Shown: positions 27,206-36,878, counted from the first letter of the stretch. The stretch: DNA of 49,156 nucleotides from Candidatus Thermoflexus tengchongensis (GCA_016842085.1 JAEVEX010000035.1:1-49156); one strand, 5' to 3'. The notes: generated by a model not told the origin, from the sequence alone. Numbers and translations are program-made.

Positions 27206-29774
27206 TCCCGACCTCCACCCGGAACTCGACCGGAAGGGCCTGCACGGCGCCAGCGCGAGGGGCCAGGCTCGCTGGAAGCAGGATGACCTGGGGCGGAACA
27301 GCCGGATCCACCTGCACGGGCAGACGGACAACCTGGCTGTTCACATGGATTACGGCCATCTGGCCCACCTCCAGCTGTAACCGCCGGGCGGTCTCTGGAT
27401 GCATCCGCGCCGCCCACGGAACGATCCGGCTCCGCAAATGGGGCGTGCGGGCGATCAGCGTTCCCTCGTGATAAAGCCGGCGGGCCGGAACTGCCAGCAT
27501 CACCTCCTCGGAGGGGGCCTCAGGAGCCTTCCAGAACAGCGGCCATCGGGCCCCGGGGGCCTCTGCTTCTGAAGCCCAGACCCGGCCCAGCCCGGCCGTG
27601 TTCGGTCGGGCCGTTCCACCGAAGTAGAGATCCCGCGCGGTGCCCACCGGCGGCCACTGAGGCCGGGTCCAGGCCAGCGCCCCGTAATCCATCCCGGCAT
27701 AGCGCGGGATCGTCCGGGCGATCTCATCCATAACCGCCTCAGGAGAGAGGTAAAGCCATCGCTGGCCCAGGCGGAGAGCCAGCGCGACGAAGATCTCCCA
27801 GTCCCCCCGGGCCTCGCCCACCGCCGGGATCGCCTTATAGAACCGCTGCACCCGACGTTCCCCGCTGGTGAACGTGCCGTCCCGCTCCGCCCAGGACTGG
27901 GCCGGCAACACCACGTCCGCCATCCGGGCGGTTTCCGTGAGGAAGAGATCCTGGACCACCAGGAAACCCGCCCGCGGCATCGCCCGCCCATCCCCGACCG
28001 GATCCGCCCCGACCACGTAAAGGACGGGCACCTCCTCCGGGAGCGGGCGGACGCCGATGAAATCGAGGGCTCCCTGGGTGTTGGCATGGGGCCAGAGGGG
28101 GAGCAGGCCGTTGTTCGGACGGCCCACATGGCCGGTGAGGGCGAGCACGTTCGCCGCCATTCCGGCGAACGCCTCCCCATCCACCACCCCTTCCCGGCCG
28201 AATAGGAACACCACCTCATGAGCCTCGGCGATCGCCCGGGCGAACGCCTTCAGCTGCTCCACCGGGACCCCGGTCTGATGGCTGATGTCCTCCAGCGGGT
28301 AATCCTCTACCCCTCGCTTCAGGGTCTCCAGGCCCTCCAGTCGAGGTAAAGCCTCAGGGGCCACCTGGTTCTCCTCCAGCAACACCCGCAACACCCCAAC
28401 CAGGACCAGGGCTTCCGTCCCGAAGCGGTATCGAAGGATCAGATCCGCATAGCGCTCGGCCTTCTGAGGCCTGCCCCCCGCCACGATCAGCCGGGCGCCC
28501 CGGCGCACGGCCCCCCGAACGCGCAGGAACCAGACGGGAGCCTCCTCCTCCAGATCGCCCGCCATCACCACGATCAGGCTCCCCGGCCCCATCCGTCCGA
28601 AATCCGTGCCGACCCCCACCCCATAACGGGCGACCCACTCCCCCCCGAAGACCGGAGGATCCATGGTCACCCAGGGGGATCCCAGGGCTTCCTCAAACAA
28701 CCTGCGGAATAGATAAAGATCTTCATTGGGAAGGCGATCTCCGGCGATGCCGGCGGCCTCCACGCCGGCTTGCCGCAGGGCCTCCGCCACGCGATCCAGC
28801 GCCTCCTCCCAGGAAACCGGGACCAGCTTGCCGTCCCGCCGGATCAGGGGCTGTCGGAGGCGATCCTCCGCCGTAGCAAAATGGTGCACAAAGCGCCCCT
28901 TATCGCAGATCCAGATCTCGTTGACCTCCTCGTGCTGGCGCGGCATCACCCGCAGGATATCCCATCCGCCCTTGCGGGCTGAGGGCCGGACATCCAGGGT
29001 GATGTTGCAGCCCACCGGGCAGTGCGGGCAGATGCTGGGGATCGGCGTCATCTCCCAGGGACGGGCCCGGAACCGGAAATCCGTGGTGGTCAGGGCGCCC
29101 ACCGGGCAGATGTCCGTGGTGTTGCCGGAGAAGTAACTGGCGAAGGGCGGATCGGAGAAGGTGATGATCTCCATGCCCCGCCCGCGATCAGAGAACCCTA
29201 GCACCGGATCATCGGCGATCTCCTCCTGGAAACGGATACAGCGGCCGCAGAGGATACACCGCTCCCGATCCAGGATGATGAGATCCCCCAGGGGCACCCG
29301 CTTCTCCTGGCGCATCTTATCCCAGTAATCGAAGCGGGATTCCGCGGGGCCATAGCGCATCGTGAGGTTCTGGAGGGGACATTCCCCGCCCTTGTCGCAG
29401 ATCGGGCAATCCAGAGGATGGCTGGTCAGGAGGAACTCCAGGATCGCCCGCTGGGCCTCCTGGACCTGGAGGGTATTCGTCCGCACCACCATGCCCTCAG
29501 CGACCCGCGTGGTGCACGCGGTCTGGAGCCGGGGCATCCATCGCACCACCGGCCGTCCCTCCTCATCCCGCACCGGCTGCCGGGTCTGGGGATCGATCTG
29601 GATCGTCCCCACCTCCACCAGGCACATTCGGCACATCCCGGCCGGCTCCAGCTTGGGGTGATAGCAGAACACCGGGATATCGATCCCCGCCCGCTTGGCG
29701 GCATCCACCACCAGCGTGCCGGCCGGCACCTCGATGGAGCGATCATCGATCACGATCCGCACCGTTCCTGCCAT
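27186..29774 (-). CDS. nuoG: NADH-quinone oxidoreductase subunit G
   Basis: An 862-residue iron-sulfur subunit of the peripheral arm. The ferredoxin-like N-terminus carries the 2Fe-2S ligands Cys37, 48, 51 and 87. A His-Cys3 cluster follows in [14 protein letters not shown] (119-132), then a 4Fe-4S site in CILCGRC (173-179) plus Cys223. An additional CPHCPVGC motif (249-256) with a later Cys290 would bind the N7-type cluster found in only some NuoG proteins. The rest is a molybdopterin-oxidoreductase-like fold that no longer binds Mo, with a C-terminal MopB-type domain. GAGGAGTGAGGG precedes the ATG. Its gene follows the small protein and pseudogene remnant, about 65 bases after the remnant. 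Confidence 0.96.
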   Translation of the reverse strand: MAGTVRIVIDDRSIEVPAGTLVVDAAKRAGIDIPVFCYHPKLEPAGMCRMCLVEVGTIQIDPQTRQPVRDEEGRPVVRWMPRLQTACTTRVAEGMVVRTNTLQVQEAQRAILEFLLTSHPLDCPICDKGGECPLQNLTMRYGPAESRFDYWDKMRQEKRVPLGDLIILDRERCILCGRCIRFQEEIADDPVLGFSDRGRGMEIITFSDPPFASYFSGNTTDICPVGALTTTDFRFRARPWEMTPIPSICPHCPVGCNITLDVRPSARKGGWDILRVMPRQHEEVNEIWICDKGRFVHHFATAEDRLRQPLIRRDGKLVPVSWEEALDRVAEALRQAGVEAAGIAGDRLPNEDLYLFRRLFEEALGSPWVTMDPPVFGGEWVARYGVGVGTDFGRMGPGSLIVVMAGDLEEEAPVWFLRVRGAVRRGARLIVAGGRPQKAERYADLILRYRFGTEALVLVGVLRVLLEENQVAPEALPRLEGLETLKRGVEDYPLEDISHQTGVPVEQLKAFARAIAEAHEVVFLFGREGVVDGEAFAGMAANVLALTGHVGRPNNGLLPLWPHANTQGALDFIGVRPLPEEVPVLYVVGADPVGDGRAMPRAGFLVVQDLFLTETARMADVVLPAQSWAERDGTFTSGERRVQRFYKAIPAVGEARGDWEIFVALALRLGQRWLYLSPEAVMDEIARTIPRYAGMDYGALAWTRPQWPPVGTARDLYFGGTARPNTAGLGRVWASEAEAPGARWPLFWKAPEAPSEEVMLAVPARRLYHEGTLIARTPHLRSRIVPWAARMHPETARRLQLEVGQMAVIHVNSQVVRLPVQVDPAVPPQVILLPASLAPRAGAVQALPVEFRVEVGNGALPR

Positions 29775-29839
29775 CCCTCACTCCTCATCGTGAGTTCAGG
29801 GCGGAGAGACGCGGCGTCGCCGCGCCCTAACCACTCCCC

Positions 29840-30032
29840 TCAGCCCCCATAGACGTCCGGCCTGGCGCGACGCATCAATGCCTCCGCCAGGCCCTCATCA
29901 AAGCGCCGGAACTCCTCCAGATCCAGCGGCTTACATAAAGGCGGAAGCAGTGCCTTCGGTCAGCACAAACCCCTGAAAGAAGGACGTGGCGAAAAGGGTT
30001 TTAAGCACCCTCTGCGGAAGGGGCGTCAGAAG
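29840..30032 (-). pseudogene. Remnant of an AbiEii-type nucleotidyltransferase (toxin) gene
   Basis: Read on minus, one frame gives LLTPLPQRVLKTLFATSFFQ then GFVLTEGTA, ending at TAA. This resembles the N-terminus of AbiEii/AbiGii-type nucleotidyltransferases, which start with a helix followed by a FYLTGGTALA-like segment. One base out of frame and directly after it lies KPLDLEEFRRFDEGLAEALM followed by RRARPDVYGG and TGA, which looks like the family's C-terminus. The middle, with the DLD catalytic site, is missing. This is consistent with a large internal deletion plus frameshift. The preceding small gene would be its partner. Identification rests on remembered family patterns, not a search. 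Confidence 0.5.
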
Positions 30033-30288
30033 CGATTTCGTATCCCCAGACACGGAGCCCCCACTCCCAGATCTCCCGGAGATCCGGCGGCCAGATGTAG
30101 CGGCGGACCACCGGCCAGTGCGCGGCGATCTCCTCCGGGGAGACATACCGCCAGATCTCCTCAAAAGGCGCCTCCGCCACGATCCGCCCGATCAACCGGG
30201 CGCGCTCCTCCGGATCCCCTTCGCGGAGGATCCGCCGGACTTCTTCCTCGGTTAAATCACCGCTCCACGCAAAGGGCGCCCGCGACAT
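30001..30288 (-). CDS. Small protein, likely partner of an AbiEii-type toxin
   Basis: A 95-residue acidic soluble protein rich in Trp, Glu and Arg (LTEEEVRRILREGDPEERAR, then LIGRIVAEAPFEEIWRYVSP). It resembles the small proteins often found directly upstream of AbiEii-type nucleotidyltransferases in thermophiles, where the pair would act as antitoxin and toxin; this link is inferred. GGGAAGGG lies 2-3 bases before the ATG. It sits 17 bases after the nuoF stop and its own stop overlaps the remnant of the putative toxin. It is embedded in the nuo operon and would be transcribed with it. It may be a leftover with no function now that its partner is deleted. Confidence 0.6.
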   Translation of the reverse strand: MSRAPFAWSGDLTEEEVRRILREGDPEERARLIGRIVAEAPFEEIWRYVSPEEIAAHWPVVRRYIWPPDLREIWEWGLRVWGYEIASDAPSAEGA

Positions 30289-30305
30289 GGCCCTTCCCCA
30301 ACGCC

Positions 30306-31592
30306 TCAGGCCGGAACCTCCGCCGGTGTCTCCACCGCCCGGCGGAGATAGGCTTCATATTCCTTCCGGAAATGTTTCAGGCTGGAGAGCACCGGGCTGG
30401 TGGCGAAGTCCCCCAGCGGGCACAGGGTCTTGCCGGCCATCTGACGGGCGATGCTCTCCAGGAGCTCGGGGTCCTTCGGACGCCCGCGACCGGCGACGAT
30501 CCGCTCATAGACCCGCCGCAGCCAGTAGGTCCCCTCCCGGCACGGCGTGCACTTGCCGCAGGATTCATGCTGGAAGAACCGCACCATCTTGTAGGCCGCC
30601 CAGACGATGTCCACTGTGTCGTCCAGGACAATAATGGAAGCTGAACCCAGCATGGAGCCCGCGGCCTGAACGGATTCGTAATCCAGGGGCGTGTCCAGGG
30701 CGGAGGCCGGCAGCATGGGAGCGGAGGCCCCCGCCGGGAGGATCGCCTTCACCGTCCGCCCCTCTTCCAGCAGGCCCTGCCCGTATTCCTCGCCGAAGAT
30801 CAGATCCCGGAAGGTGATCTTCCCCAGCTCCGCCTCGTAGTTGCCCGGCCGGCGCACCCGGCCGCTCAGGCAGAAGATCTTGGGGCCCGGGCTCTTCTCC
30901 GTCCCCATGGTCCGATACCAGGCTGCCCCATGGAGGATGATGGGGGGGACGTTAGCCAGGGTCTCCACGTTGTTGACCACCGTCGGCTTGCCATAGAGGC
31001 CATAAGTGGCCGGGAACGGTGGGCGCACCCGGGGATGGCCGATTTTCCCTTCCAGGGACTCGAGGAGTGCCGTTTCCTCCCCACAGATGTAAGCCCCAGC
31101 CCCCAGGTGGACGAACATCTCGACCGAATAGCTCGTGCCCAGCACGTTGCGGCCGATGAACCCGGCGGCGTAGGCCTCGGCGATGGCGGCCTCCAGGCGA
31201 CGGGCCACCGAGCGGTATTCCCCGCGGACATAGATGTAAACGCGCTCGGCCTGGATCGCATACGCCGTCAGGAGCGCCCCCTCGATCAGCTGGTGGGGAT
31301 TCCCCTCCATGATCTCGCGGTCCTTGAAGGTCCCCGGCTCGGACTCATCCGCGTTGACCACCACATATTTCGGGAACACATCTTTGGGCACGAAGGACCA
31401 TTTCATCCCGGTGGGGAAGCCCGCCCCGCCCCGCCCCCGAAGGCCGGAGGCCTTCACCTCCTCGATCACCTGATCCGGGGTCATGGCGGTGAGGGCCTTT
31501 CGCCACGCCTCATAGCCGCCGTGGCGGACGTAGACCTCCAGACGATGAAGATCGGGGATCTCCCGATGTCGCAACAGGATATAGCGTCCCAT
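30306..31592 (-). CDS. nuoF: NADH-quinone oxidoreductase subunit F
   Basis: A 428-residue NADH-binding subunit holding FMN and 4Fe-4S cluster N3, the entry point for electrons. The FMN/NADH site is in GLRGRGGAGFPTGMKW (about 50-64) and GAGAYICGEETALLESLEG (164-182). The cluster ligands are Cys345, 348, 351 in ESCGKCTPCREGT and Cys391. ATG 31592 overlaps the nuoE TGA by one base (TGATG), and the family's N-terminus begins here; the longer open frame to 31709 overlaps nuoE. Presence of nuoEFG shows that this is a full NADH-oxidising complex. Confidence 0.97.
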   Translation of the reverse strand: MGRYILLRHREIPDLHRLEVYVRHGGYEAWRKALTAMTPDQVIEEVKASGLRGRGGAGFPTGMKWSFVPKDVFPKYVVVNADESEPGTFKDREIMEGNPHQLIEGALLTAYAIQAERVYIYVRGEYRSVARRLEAAIAEAYAAGFIGRNVLGTSYSVEMFVHLGAGAYICGEETALLESLEGKIGHPRVRPPFPATYGLYGKPTVVNNVETLANVPPIILHGAAWYRTMGTEKSPGPKIFCLSGRVRRPGNYEAELGKITFRDLIFGEEYGQGLLEEGRTVKAILPAGASAPMLPASALDTPLDYESVQAAGSMLGSASIIVLDDTVDIVWAAYKMVRFFQHESCGKCTPCREGTYWLRRVYERIVAGRGRPKDPELLESIARQMAGKTLCPLGDFATSPVLSSLKHFRKEYEAYLRRAVETPAEVPA

Positions 31593-32068
31593 CACGCTCC
31601 ATCCCGTGAAAGCTCTTCGACGACCCGATCGAAAACCTCCGGTGTCACATTCTCCACGAACTCCAGGTCCACCTGCATCGCCGGCGCCCGATGGCACGCT
31701 CCGATACACATCACCGTCTCCAGCGTGAACCGGCCGTCCGGCGTGGTCTCCCCCGGCCGGATCCCCAGGCGCCGCGTGGCATGCGCCACCAGGTCATCCG
31801 CCCCTCGCAGGGCACAGGGGAGATCATCGCAGATCTGGATCCGGTGGCGGCCGATGGGATGATCGTAGAAAAGGGTGTAGAAGCCCACCACCTCCCGGAC
31901 CTCCGTGGGGCTGACGCCCGTGATCTCAGCGACCTCCCGGATGCCCTCCTCGGTGCAGTAGCCGTATTCCCGCTGCACCAGGTAGAGCAGGGGCAGCACC
32001 GCCGAACGCTTCACCGGATACCTCGCCAGGATCGCCTCGATTTCCTGCTTATATTTCTCCCGAAGCAT
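31592..32068 (-). CDS. nuoE: NADH-quinone oxidoreductase subunit E
   Basis: A 158-residue thioredoxin-fold ferredoxin that carries 2Fe-2S cluster N1a. The N-terminal helical part contains LLYLVQREYGYCTEEGIREV and VREVVGFYTLFY. The four cluster ligands are Cys80 and Cys85 (QICDDLPC) and Cys121 and Cys125 (MCIGAC). GAGGGTGAAGA precedes the ATG at 32068. It follows the V4R-like gene by 42 bases and is translationally coupled to nuoF. Confidence 0.96.
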   Translation of the reverse strand: MLREKYKQEIEAILARYPVKRSAVLPLLYLVQREYGYCTEEGIREVAEITGVSPTEVREVVGFYTLFYDHPIGRHRIQICDDLPCALRGADDLVAHATRRLGIRPGETTPDGRFTLETVMCIGACHRAPAMQVDLEFVENVTPEVFDRVVEELSRDGA

Positions 32069-32110
32069 TCTTCACCCTCGTGGAGGGAAATCTGGATAGG
32101 GCTTGCGCAG

Positions 32111-32725
32111 CTATTGCCACTCAATCCGATAACGGCAGGCACCCGCCCCACCTCCCCGGCAGGATTCCTCGATCACCTGGACGGCTTCCACCGGGCGCTC
32201 CAGCACCCAGGCCACCAGCGCCTCCAGGACCCCGGCGGGGAGATCGCAACACGGCTCCGCGCATGAGATCTCGACGCAATACGGGCAGCTGGGATTTTCC
32301 CAGTAAAAACGAGCGCCCTCACGCCAGACACGAGGCGCGGAGCCTGTCTCCAGGCGCACGACGTTCGCCGCCCGCTGCAGCGCGTTATAGACCCGTTCCC
32401 CGGGAGCGTGCAGGAAACCGGTCACCAGACGGATCAAATGGGCCACCCAGCCATAGGCCTCCAGATCCCGACGGAACACCTGGTGACCGATCTGGCGGAG
32501 GGTCTGACCCCCTTCAGGCCCTCGCTGCTCCCGGATCCGCTGGCAGAAAGCGGAGATCTCCGCAAAGGTCACGCCCGGCTCCGGATTGGCTGGGGGGAGC
32601 TTCTCCCGATAGCGTTCCAACCCAGCCCCTTCCAGAGCCTGGCTCCAGGCCTCCGGGCCGATCACCTGGCGAGCCGCATCCAGGATCTGACGGGCATATC
32701 GGTTCGTGAGCTGACCGGGGGTCAT
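32111..32725 (-). CDS. V4R-like small-ligand-binding domain protein, Cys-rich
   Basis: A 204-residue soluble protein in the nuo operon. The C-terminal half resembles the V4R (4-vinyl reductase) / heme-NO-binding-related fold: helices, then a Cys-rich segment ending in EESCRGGGAGACRYRIEW, like the C-terminal CxxxGxxxCRF pattern of V4R domains. Cysteines at 147, 150, 155, 159, 160, 189 and 197 could bind a metal or cluster. ATG 32725 has GGGGAGG nine bases upstream. The upstream open frame to 32761 lacks such a site. It may sense a small molecule or redox state, or assist complex assembly; this is inference from context. Family call is moderate. Confidence 0.6.
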   Translation of the reverse strand: MTPGQLTNRYARQILDAARQVIGPEAWSQALEGAGLERYREKLPPANPEPGVTFAEISAFCQRIREQRGPEGGQTLRQIGHQVFRRDLEAYGWVAHLIRLVTGFLHAPGERVYNALQRAANVVRLETGSAPRVWREGARFYWENPSCPYCVEISCAEPCCDLPAGVLEALVAWVLERPVEAVQVIEESCRGGGAGACRYRIEWQ

Positions 32726-32791
32726 CGTCCGTTTCCTCCCCGCATAGCTCGCCCCGGGCATGGGGCCGCATGCCGCCTCTCGGCTCCGGGC

Positions 32792-33622
32792 TCATCCACC
32801 ATGCCCGCTCCCCAGGGCCTCGGCCAGGAAAGACTCCAGGAGCGGCGTCACCACGTCGGGGCGCTCCAGGTTGGCGATGTGACCGGCTTCCGGGATGATC
32901 TCCAGACGTGCCCCTGGAATCGCCTCCGCCATCCGTTTCGCTTCATGAGGAGGTCGCGAAACATCATCCGCACCCACCAGGATCAGTGTCGGCACCCGGA
33001 TCTCCCCCAGCCGCTCCAGCACCGAAGAACGGGTAAAGATACCCCGTCCGATGGCCAGGATCCCCGGAAGGCGCTCCGGGGGGATGGCCGCCAGGCTGGC
33101 CTTGAACCGGGCGATCAAATCCGGATCCCGCTGCACGGTGACCGGTGAGAAAAAGAACGGCACAAGCGCCTCCAGGATGGGCGGAGGGAGCGCCCCGGCC
33201 TGCTCCACCGCGGCCATCATGGCGAAATATCGCTGCCGGGATTCCTCCGGCTCCGCGCCCGCATCCGTATCCATCAGCACCAGGGCGGCAACGGCCTCCG
33301 GATGGTTCAGGGCCAGGCGCATCCCCCACATCCCGCCCACGGAGAGGCCGACCACCGCGAACCGGGAGAGCCCCAGGGCCTGGGCGAAGGCCCACAGATC
33401 CTCCGCCAGCTCATCCACCGAATAGGGAGAATGCGGTGGAGGATCCGATCGGCCGTGGGCCCAGATCTCGGGGACAATGCACCGGTAGGCCCGGGAAAGG
33501 ACGGCCACCTGAGGTTCCCACATCCGGGCGTCCCACAGGTAGCTGTGTCCGAACAACACCGGGAAGCCTCTCCCGTGATCCTCATAGAACATCCGGCGCT
33601 CGCGGATCTTCACCTCCGGCAT
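32792..33622 (-). CDS. Alpha/beta-hydrolase fold protein
   Basis: A 276-residue hydrolase of the 3-oxoadipate-enol-lactonase/esterase-like branch. The nucleophile elbow GLSVGG puts Ser at 94; the acid is in GADDVSRPP (Asp219 or 220) and the base is His248 in EAGH. The oxyanion region is FGHSYLWDARMW, with Gly-His. GGAGGGGAGG is just before the ATG at 33622. It lies between nuoD and the V4R-like gene, 22 bases downstream of nuoD, so it is co-transcribed with complex I. The substrate is not predictable. Confidence 0.83.
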   Translation of the reverse strand: MPEVKIRERRMFYEDHGRGFPVLFGHSYLWDARMWEPQVAVLSRAYRCIVPEIWAHGRSDPPPHSPYSVDELAEDLWAFAQALGLSRFAVVGLSVGGMWGMRLALNHPEAVAALVLMDTDAGAEPEESRQRYFAMMAAVEQAGALPPPILEALVPFFFSPVTVQRDPDLIARFKASLAAIPPERLPGILAIGRGIFTRSSVLERLGEIRVPTLILVGADDVSRPPHEAKRMAEAIPGARLEIIPEAGHIANLERPDVVTPLLESFLAEALGSGHGG

Positions 33623-33644
33623 GGCCTCCCCTCCTGATCCAGGA

Positions 33645-34886
33645 TCAGCGATCCACCTCTCCCAGCACGATGTCGATGCTGCCGATGATGGCCACCAGAT
33701 CCGCCACCAGGCAACCCTTCGCCATAATCGGAAGGGCCTGCAGGTTCACAAAGGAGGGGGCCCGGAAATGGACCCGGCGGGGCTTCGGGGAGCCATCGCT
33801 GTTGATGTAGACCCCGAACTCCCCCCGCGGGGATTCGACCGCGTGGTAGACCTCGCCCGGAGGCGGGCTGAACCCTTCCGTCCAGAACTTGAAATGATGG
33901 ATCAGCGCCTCCATGCTCCAGGCCAGCTCCTCCTTCGGCGGCGGTGTCACCTTACGGTCCGGAGTGATGTAGGGGCCCTTCGGAAGGCGCCGGAGGGCCT
34001 GGTCGATGATGCGCAGGCTCTGGCGCATCTCCTCGATGCGCACCATGAAACGGTCGTAAACGTCGCCGTTCTCCCCCAGCGGGACGTCGAACTCGAAATG
34101 GTCATACGAGGAATAGGGTTGGGCCTTGCGCACATCGTAGTTCACCCCTGAACCCCGCAGGGAGGGCCCAGTGACCCCCCAGGCGATGGCGTCCTCCGGC
34201 GAGATCACCCCTACCCCCTTCGTCCGCTGGAGCCAGAGCGGGTTCCGCTTCAGCAAGCGCTCGTATTCATTGATCCGGGATGGCATGAGCTTCAGGAAGG
34301 CACGGACCGCGTCCTCGAATCCCTCCGGGACATCCCGCCACAGCCCGCCGACGCGGAAATAGGAGACCATCATCCGCTGGCCGGAGACCATCTCGAAGAT
34401 GTCCAGGATCATCTCCCGCTCGCGGAAGCAATACAAAAAGACGCTCATCGCCGCGATGTCCAGGGCGTGGGTCCCCAGCCAGACCAGGTGGCTGGCGATG
34501 CGCTGGAGCTCCGTGAGGATGACCCGGATATACTGGGCCCGCAGGGGGACCTCCACCCCCATCAGTTTCTCCACGGCCATCACATAGGCCAGGTTGTTGG
34601 ACATGGGGGAGAGGTAATCGATACGATCCGTCAGGGGAATGATCTTGGTATAGGTCTTCGACTCGCAGTGCTTCTCGATGCCGGTGTGCAGGTATCCGAT
34701 ATCCGGCACGACCGAGACGATGGTCTCGCCGTCCAGTTCCACCAGCAGGCGCAGCACGCCATGGGTGCTCGGATGCTGCGGGCCCATATTCAGGAGGATG
34801 GTCTCGCCCCGGAGCGCCCGCTCGGAGACCAGATGTTTCAGCTGTTCGAGTGTGAATTCCTGAACCTCACCCTCCCGGATCGCCAT
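33645..34886 (-). CDS. nuoD: NADH-quinone oxidoreductase subunit D
   Basis: A 413-residue subunit that forms the quinone site with NuoB. It is related to the large subunit of NiFe hydrogenases, but the metal ligands are lost as expected. Signatures include NMGPQHPSTHGVLRLLVELD, the GYLHTGIEKHCESKTY segment, TDRIDYLSPMSNNLAYV and ESPRGEFGVYINSDGS. The C-terminus ends in SIDIVLGEVDR, matching the universal end of NuoD. No nuoCD fusion exists; nuoC is separate and upstream. The site before ATG 34886 is weak. Confidence 0.97.
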   Translation of the reverse strand: MAIREGEVQEFTLEQLKHLVSERALRGETILLNMGPQHPSTHGVLRLLVELDGETIVSVVPDIGYLHTGIEKHCESKTYTKIIPLTDRIDYLSPMSNNLAYVMAVEKLMGVEVPLRAQYIRVILTELQRIASHLVWLGTHALDIAAMSVFLYCFREREMILDIFEMVSGQRMMVSYFRVGGLWRDVPEGFEDAVRAFLKLMPSRINEYERLLKRNPLWLQRTKGVGVISPEDAIAWGVTGPSLRGSGVNYDVRKAQPYSSYDHFEFDVPLGENGDVYDRFMVRIEEMRQSLRIIDQALRRLPKGPYITPDRKVTPPPKEELAWSMEALIHHFKFWTEGFSPPPGEVYHAVESPRGEFGVYINSDGSPKPRRVHFRAPSFVNLQALPIMAKGCLVADLVAIIGSIDIVLGEVDR

Positions 34887-34991
34887 AAGCGCTTAACCTT
34901 TCCCTCAAGGGATGGAGCTTCGCTGGATCGGAGTTGTGCCGCGGATCCCTTCCCTTCCCTGGAGCGTCCGGAGCCGGGCTGGCCCCAAAAG

Positions 34992-35513
34992 TTATTCCCT
35001 CACGTAGGGCTTCCGGGAATCGATCTCTCGCCAGTTAAACGAGAACTGGACCGGCTCAACCACCAGGGGGTGATCCCGTCGCAACGGATGCCCTTCCCAG
35101 TCCTCCGGCAGCAGGATGCGGCGCAAATCCGGATGGCCCTCAAAGCGGATGCCGAAGAGATCATAAACTTCCCGCTCGTGCCAGTTCGCCGTGGGCCAGA
35201 TCCCGGTTACCGTGGGGACCACGGGATCCTCTTCCTCCAGGAAGACCTTCACCCGAAGCCGGAGGTTGTGGGGAAGGGAGTAGAGATGATAGTTGACCGC
35301 AAAACGAGGCCGTTCCGGCCAGTAATCCACTGCACACAGATCGGAGAGGAAATTGAACCGGCACGCCGGATCGTCCCGGAGGAAACGGCACAGGTCCACG
35401 AGGGATTCCCGGCGGACCACCAGGGTCGTCTCCCCCCGGAACTCGATCACCTCCTGAAGGGCCTCACCGAAACGGGTTCGAACCGCTTCGACCACTTCCT
35501 GGATCGACACCAT
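34992..35513 (-). CDS. nuoC: NADH-quinone oxidoreductase subunit C
   Basis: A 173-residue peripheral-arm subunit. Landmarks are FNFLSDLCAVDYWP, FAVNYHLYSLPHNLRLRVKV and the highly conserved ANWHEREVYDLFGIRFEGHP and RRILLPEDWEGHPLRRDHP. ATG 35513 is just after GGGAGGG (close spacing); a GTG one codon later is an alternative. The upstream open frame to 35675 covers the gap to nuoB and has no conserved content. Confidence 0.96.
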   Translation of the reverse strand: MVSIQEVVEAVRTRFGEALQEVIEFRGETTLVVRRESLVDLCRFLRDDPACRFNFLSDLCAVDYWPERPRFAVNYHLYSLPHNLRLRVKVFLEEEDPVVPTVTGIWPTANWHEREVYDLFGIRFEGHPDLRRILLPEDWEGHPLRRDHPLVVEPVQFSFNWREIDSRKPYVRE

Positions 35514-35702
35514 GCCCTCCCGCTCTGCAGATGGAAAAGATCCAGCAAGAAGAGGACGCCGCCCGGAGCGATGCCGGGCCTGTCCGTTTCCCTCATGGAA
35601 TCCAGGGCATCTGTTGCTGGATTTCGATGGAGAAGACCGGATGGCCTGAAGGTCCGGTGAGGGGACCCGCTGCATCTCCCCTGAGATGAACGATCCATCC
35701 AG

Positions 35703-36224
35703 TTAGCGCGATGAGCGGATCCCGCCGCGTCGGATCTTCTCGTGGAGCAGGAGAATGCCCTCGATCAACCCCTCGGGACGGGGCGGGCAACCCGAGACGT
35801 AAACATCCACCGGGATGATCTCATCCACCCCCTGGACGATGGCGTAATTGTTGAACACCCCCCCGGTGGACGCGCAATCCCCCATGGCGATCACCCATTT
35901 CGGCTCGGTCATCTGATCGTAAAGCCGCCGGACCACCGGGGCCATCTTCCGGCTCACCCGACCGGCCACGATCATCAGATCCGCCTGGCGAGGCGAGGCC
36001 CGCATGATCTCCATCCCAAACCGGGAGAGATCATAGTGGCTGGCCTGGGTGGCCATCATCTCGATGGCACAACAGGCCAGGCCGAACAGCAGCGGCCACA
36101 TGGCCCGGGTCCGCCCCCAGGCGGCCACCCACTCCAGGGCTTCCTCCAGCGTGGTGAGGGCCACCCCCATCTCCCCGGTCTTCTGACCCGCCACCACGGC
36201 CACCGGCTCCTTTACCGCTCCCAT
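35703..36224 (-). CDS. nuoB: NADH-quinone oxidoreductase subunit B
   Basis: A 173-residue subunit that binds 4Fe-4S cluster N2, the last electron carrier before quinone. The four ligands are Cys51 and Cys52 ([12 protein letters not shown]), Cys117 (MGDCASTGG) and Cys146 (VSGCPPRPE). The conserved [20 protein letters not shown] segment is present. ATG 36224 has AAAGGAG seven bases upstream and starts 13 bases inside the end of nuoA. Confidence 0.97.
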   Translation of the reverse strand: MGAVKEPVAVVAGQKTGEMGVALTTLEEALEWVAAWGRTRAMWPLLFGLACCAIEMMATQASHYDLSRFGMEIMRASPRQADLMIVAGRVSRKMAPVVRRLYDQMTEPKWVIAMGDCASTGGVFNNYAIVQGVDEIIPVDVYVSGCPPRPEGLIEGILLLHEKIRRGGIRSSR

Positions 36225-36583
36225 TCGAAGGCTCCTTTCCGCCAGGCGTAGATATACCCTACCAGCAGGATCAGGACAAAGAGACCCATCTCGATCAAAG
36301 CAACCGTCTTCAAAGCCCGAACCTGTAGAGCCCATGGGTAGAAGAAAACGATTTCTATATCAAACAAAATAAAAAGCAGGGCAATGAGATAAAATTTGAC
36401 CGGAAAACGCCGCTGGGCAGGACCAATGGGGATCATTCCGGATTCGTAGGGAAGATGCTTGCGGCGGCTGGGCCGCTTCGGGGCCAGCAGCTGGGGAGCC
36501 AGTAACGCGATCCCCCCGATCCCCAGACCCACCAGGATCAGGGTCAGGATCGGCACGTATTCCAGAAGCGTTCCACCGGCCAT
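36212..36583 (-). CDS. nuoA: NADH-quinone oxidoreductase subunit A
   Basis: A 123-residue membrane subunit with three helices. Conserved: [20 protein letters not shown] (normally with a Cys; here PYESG) and [20 protein letters not shown] with its conserved acidic pair. GAGGGG lies eight bases before ATG 36583. It is the first gene of the nuo operon; a good promoter lies about 30-57 bases upstream. Confidence 0.96.
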   Translation of the reverse strand: MAGGTLLEYVPILTLILVGLGIGGIALLAPQLLAPKRPSRRKHLPYESGMIPIGPAQRRFPVKFYLIALLFILFDIEIVFFYPWALQVRALKTVALIEMGLFVLILLVGYIYAWRKGAFEWER

Positions 36584-36612
36584 CCGGATGTCCCCTCAGG
36601 AGTCTTTTGTTC

Positions 36613-36640
36613 ATTCTACCACAAACGAAGGGTGCGTCAA
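36613..36640 (-). promoter_or_regulatory. Promoter of the nuo operon
   Basis: Minus-strand TTGACG (36640-36635) and TAGAAT (36618-36613) separated by 16 bases, both close to the sigma-70 consensus, 30 bases before the nuoA ATG. The predicted start falls near 36606, giving a short leader. Confidence 0.75.
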
Positions 36641-36878
36641 CCTTCTGATGCAGTTCGCTACCCGGGTCTGCAAGCCCCCTCTGGAAACCTGCCTGGGGTG
36701 CCCGGGTGGGTCGACCCCAACGGATGGAGAGGGGTCCATTTTCGCTGAGGAGGCGGATGCCAATCCGCCTCTCAGGGCGCTCCGTGCCGGTCCGGGTGGC
36801 GGAGACCGGCTCCCACGCCCTGTCGGGGCCATCCGCACGCCCGACCGCTCCGGAGCACCTCCGGCACACGGAAGAAGA

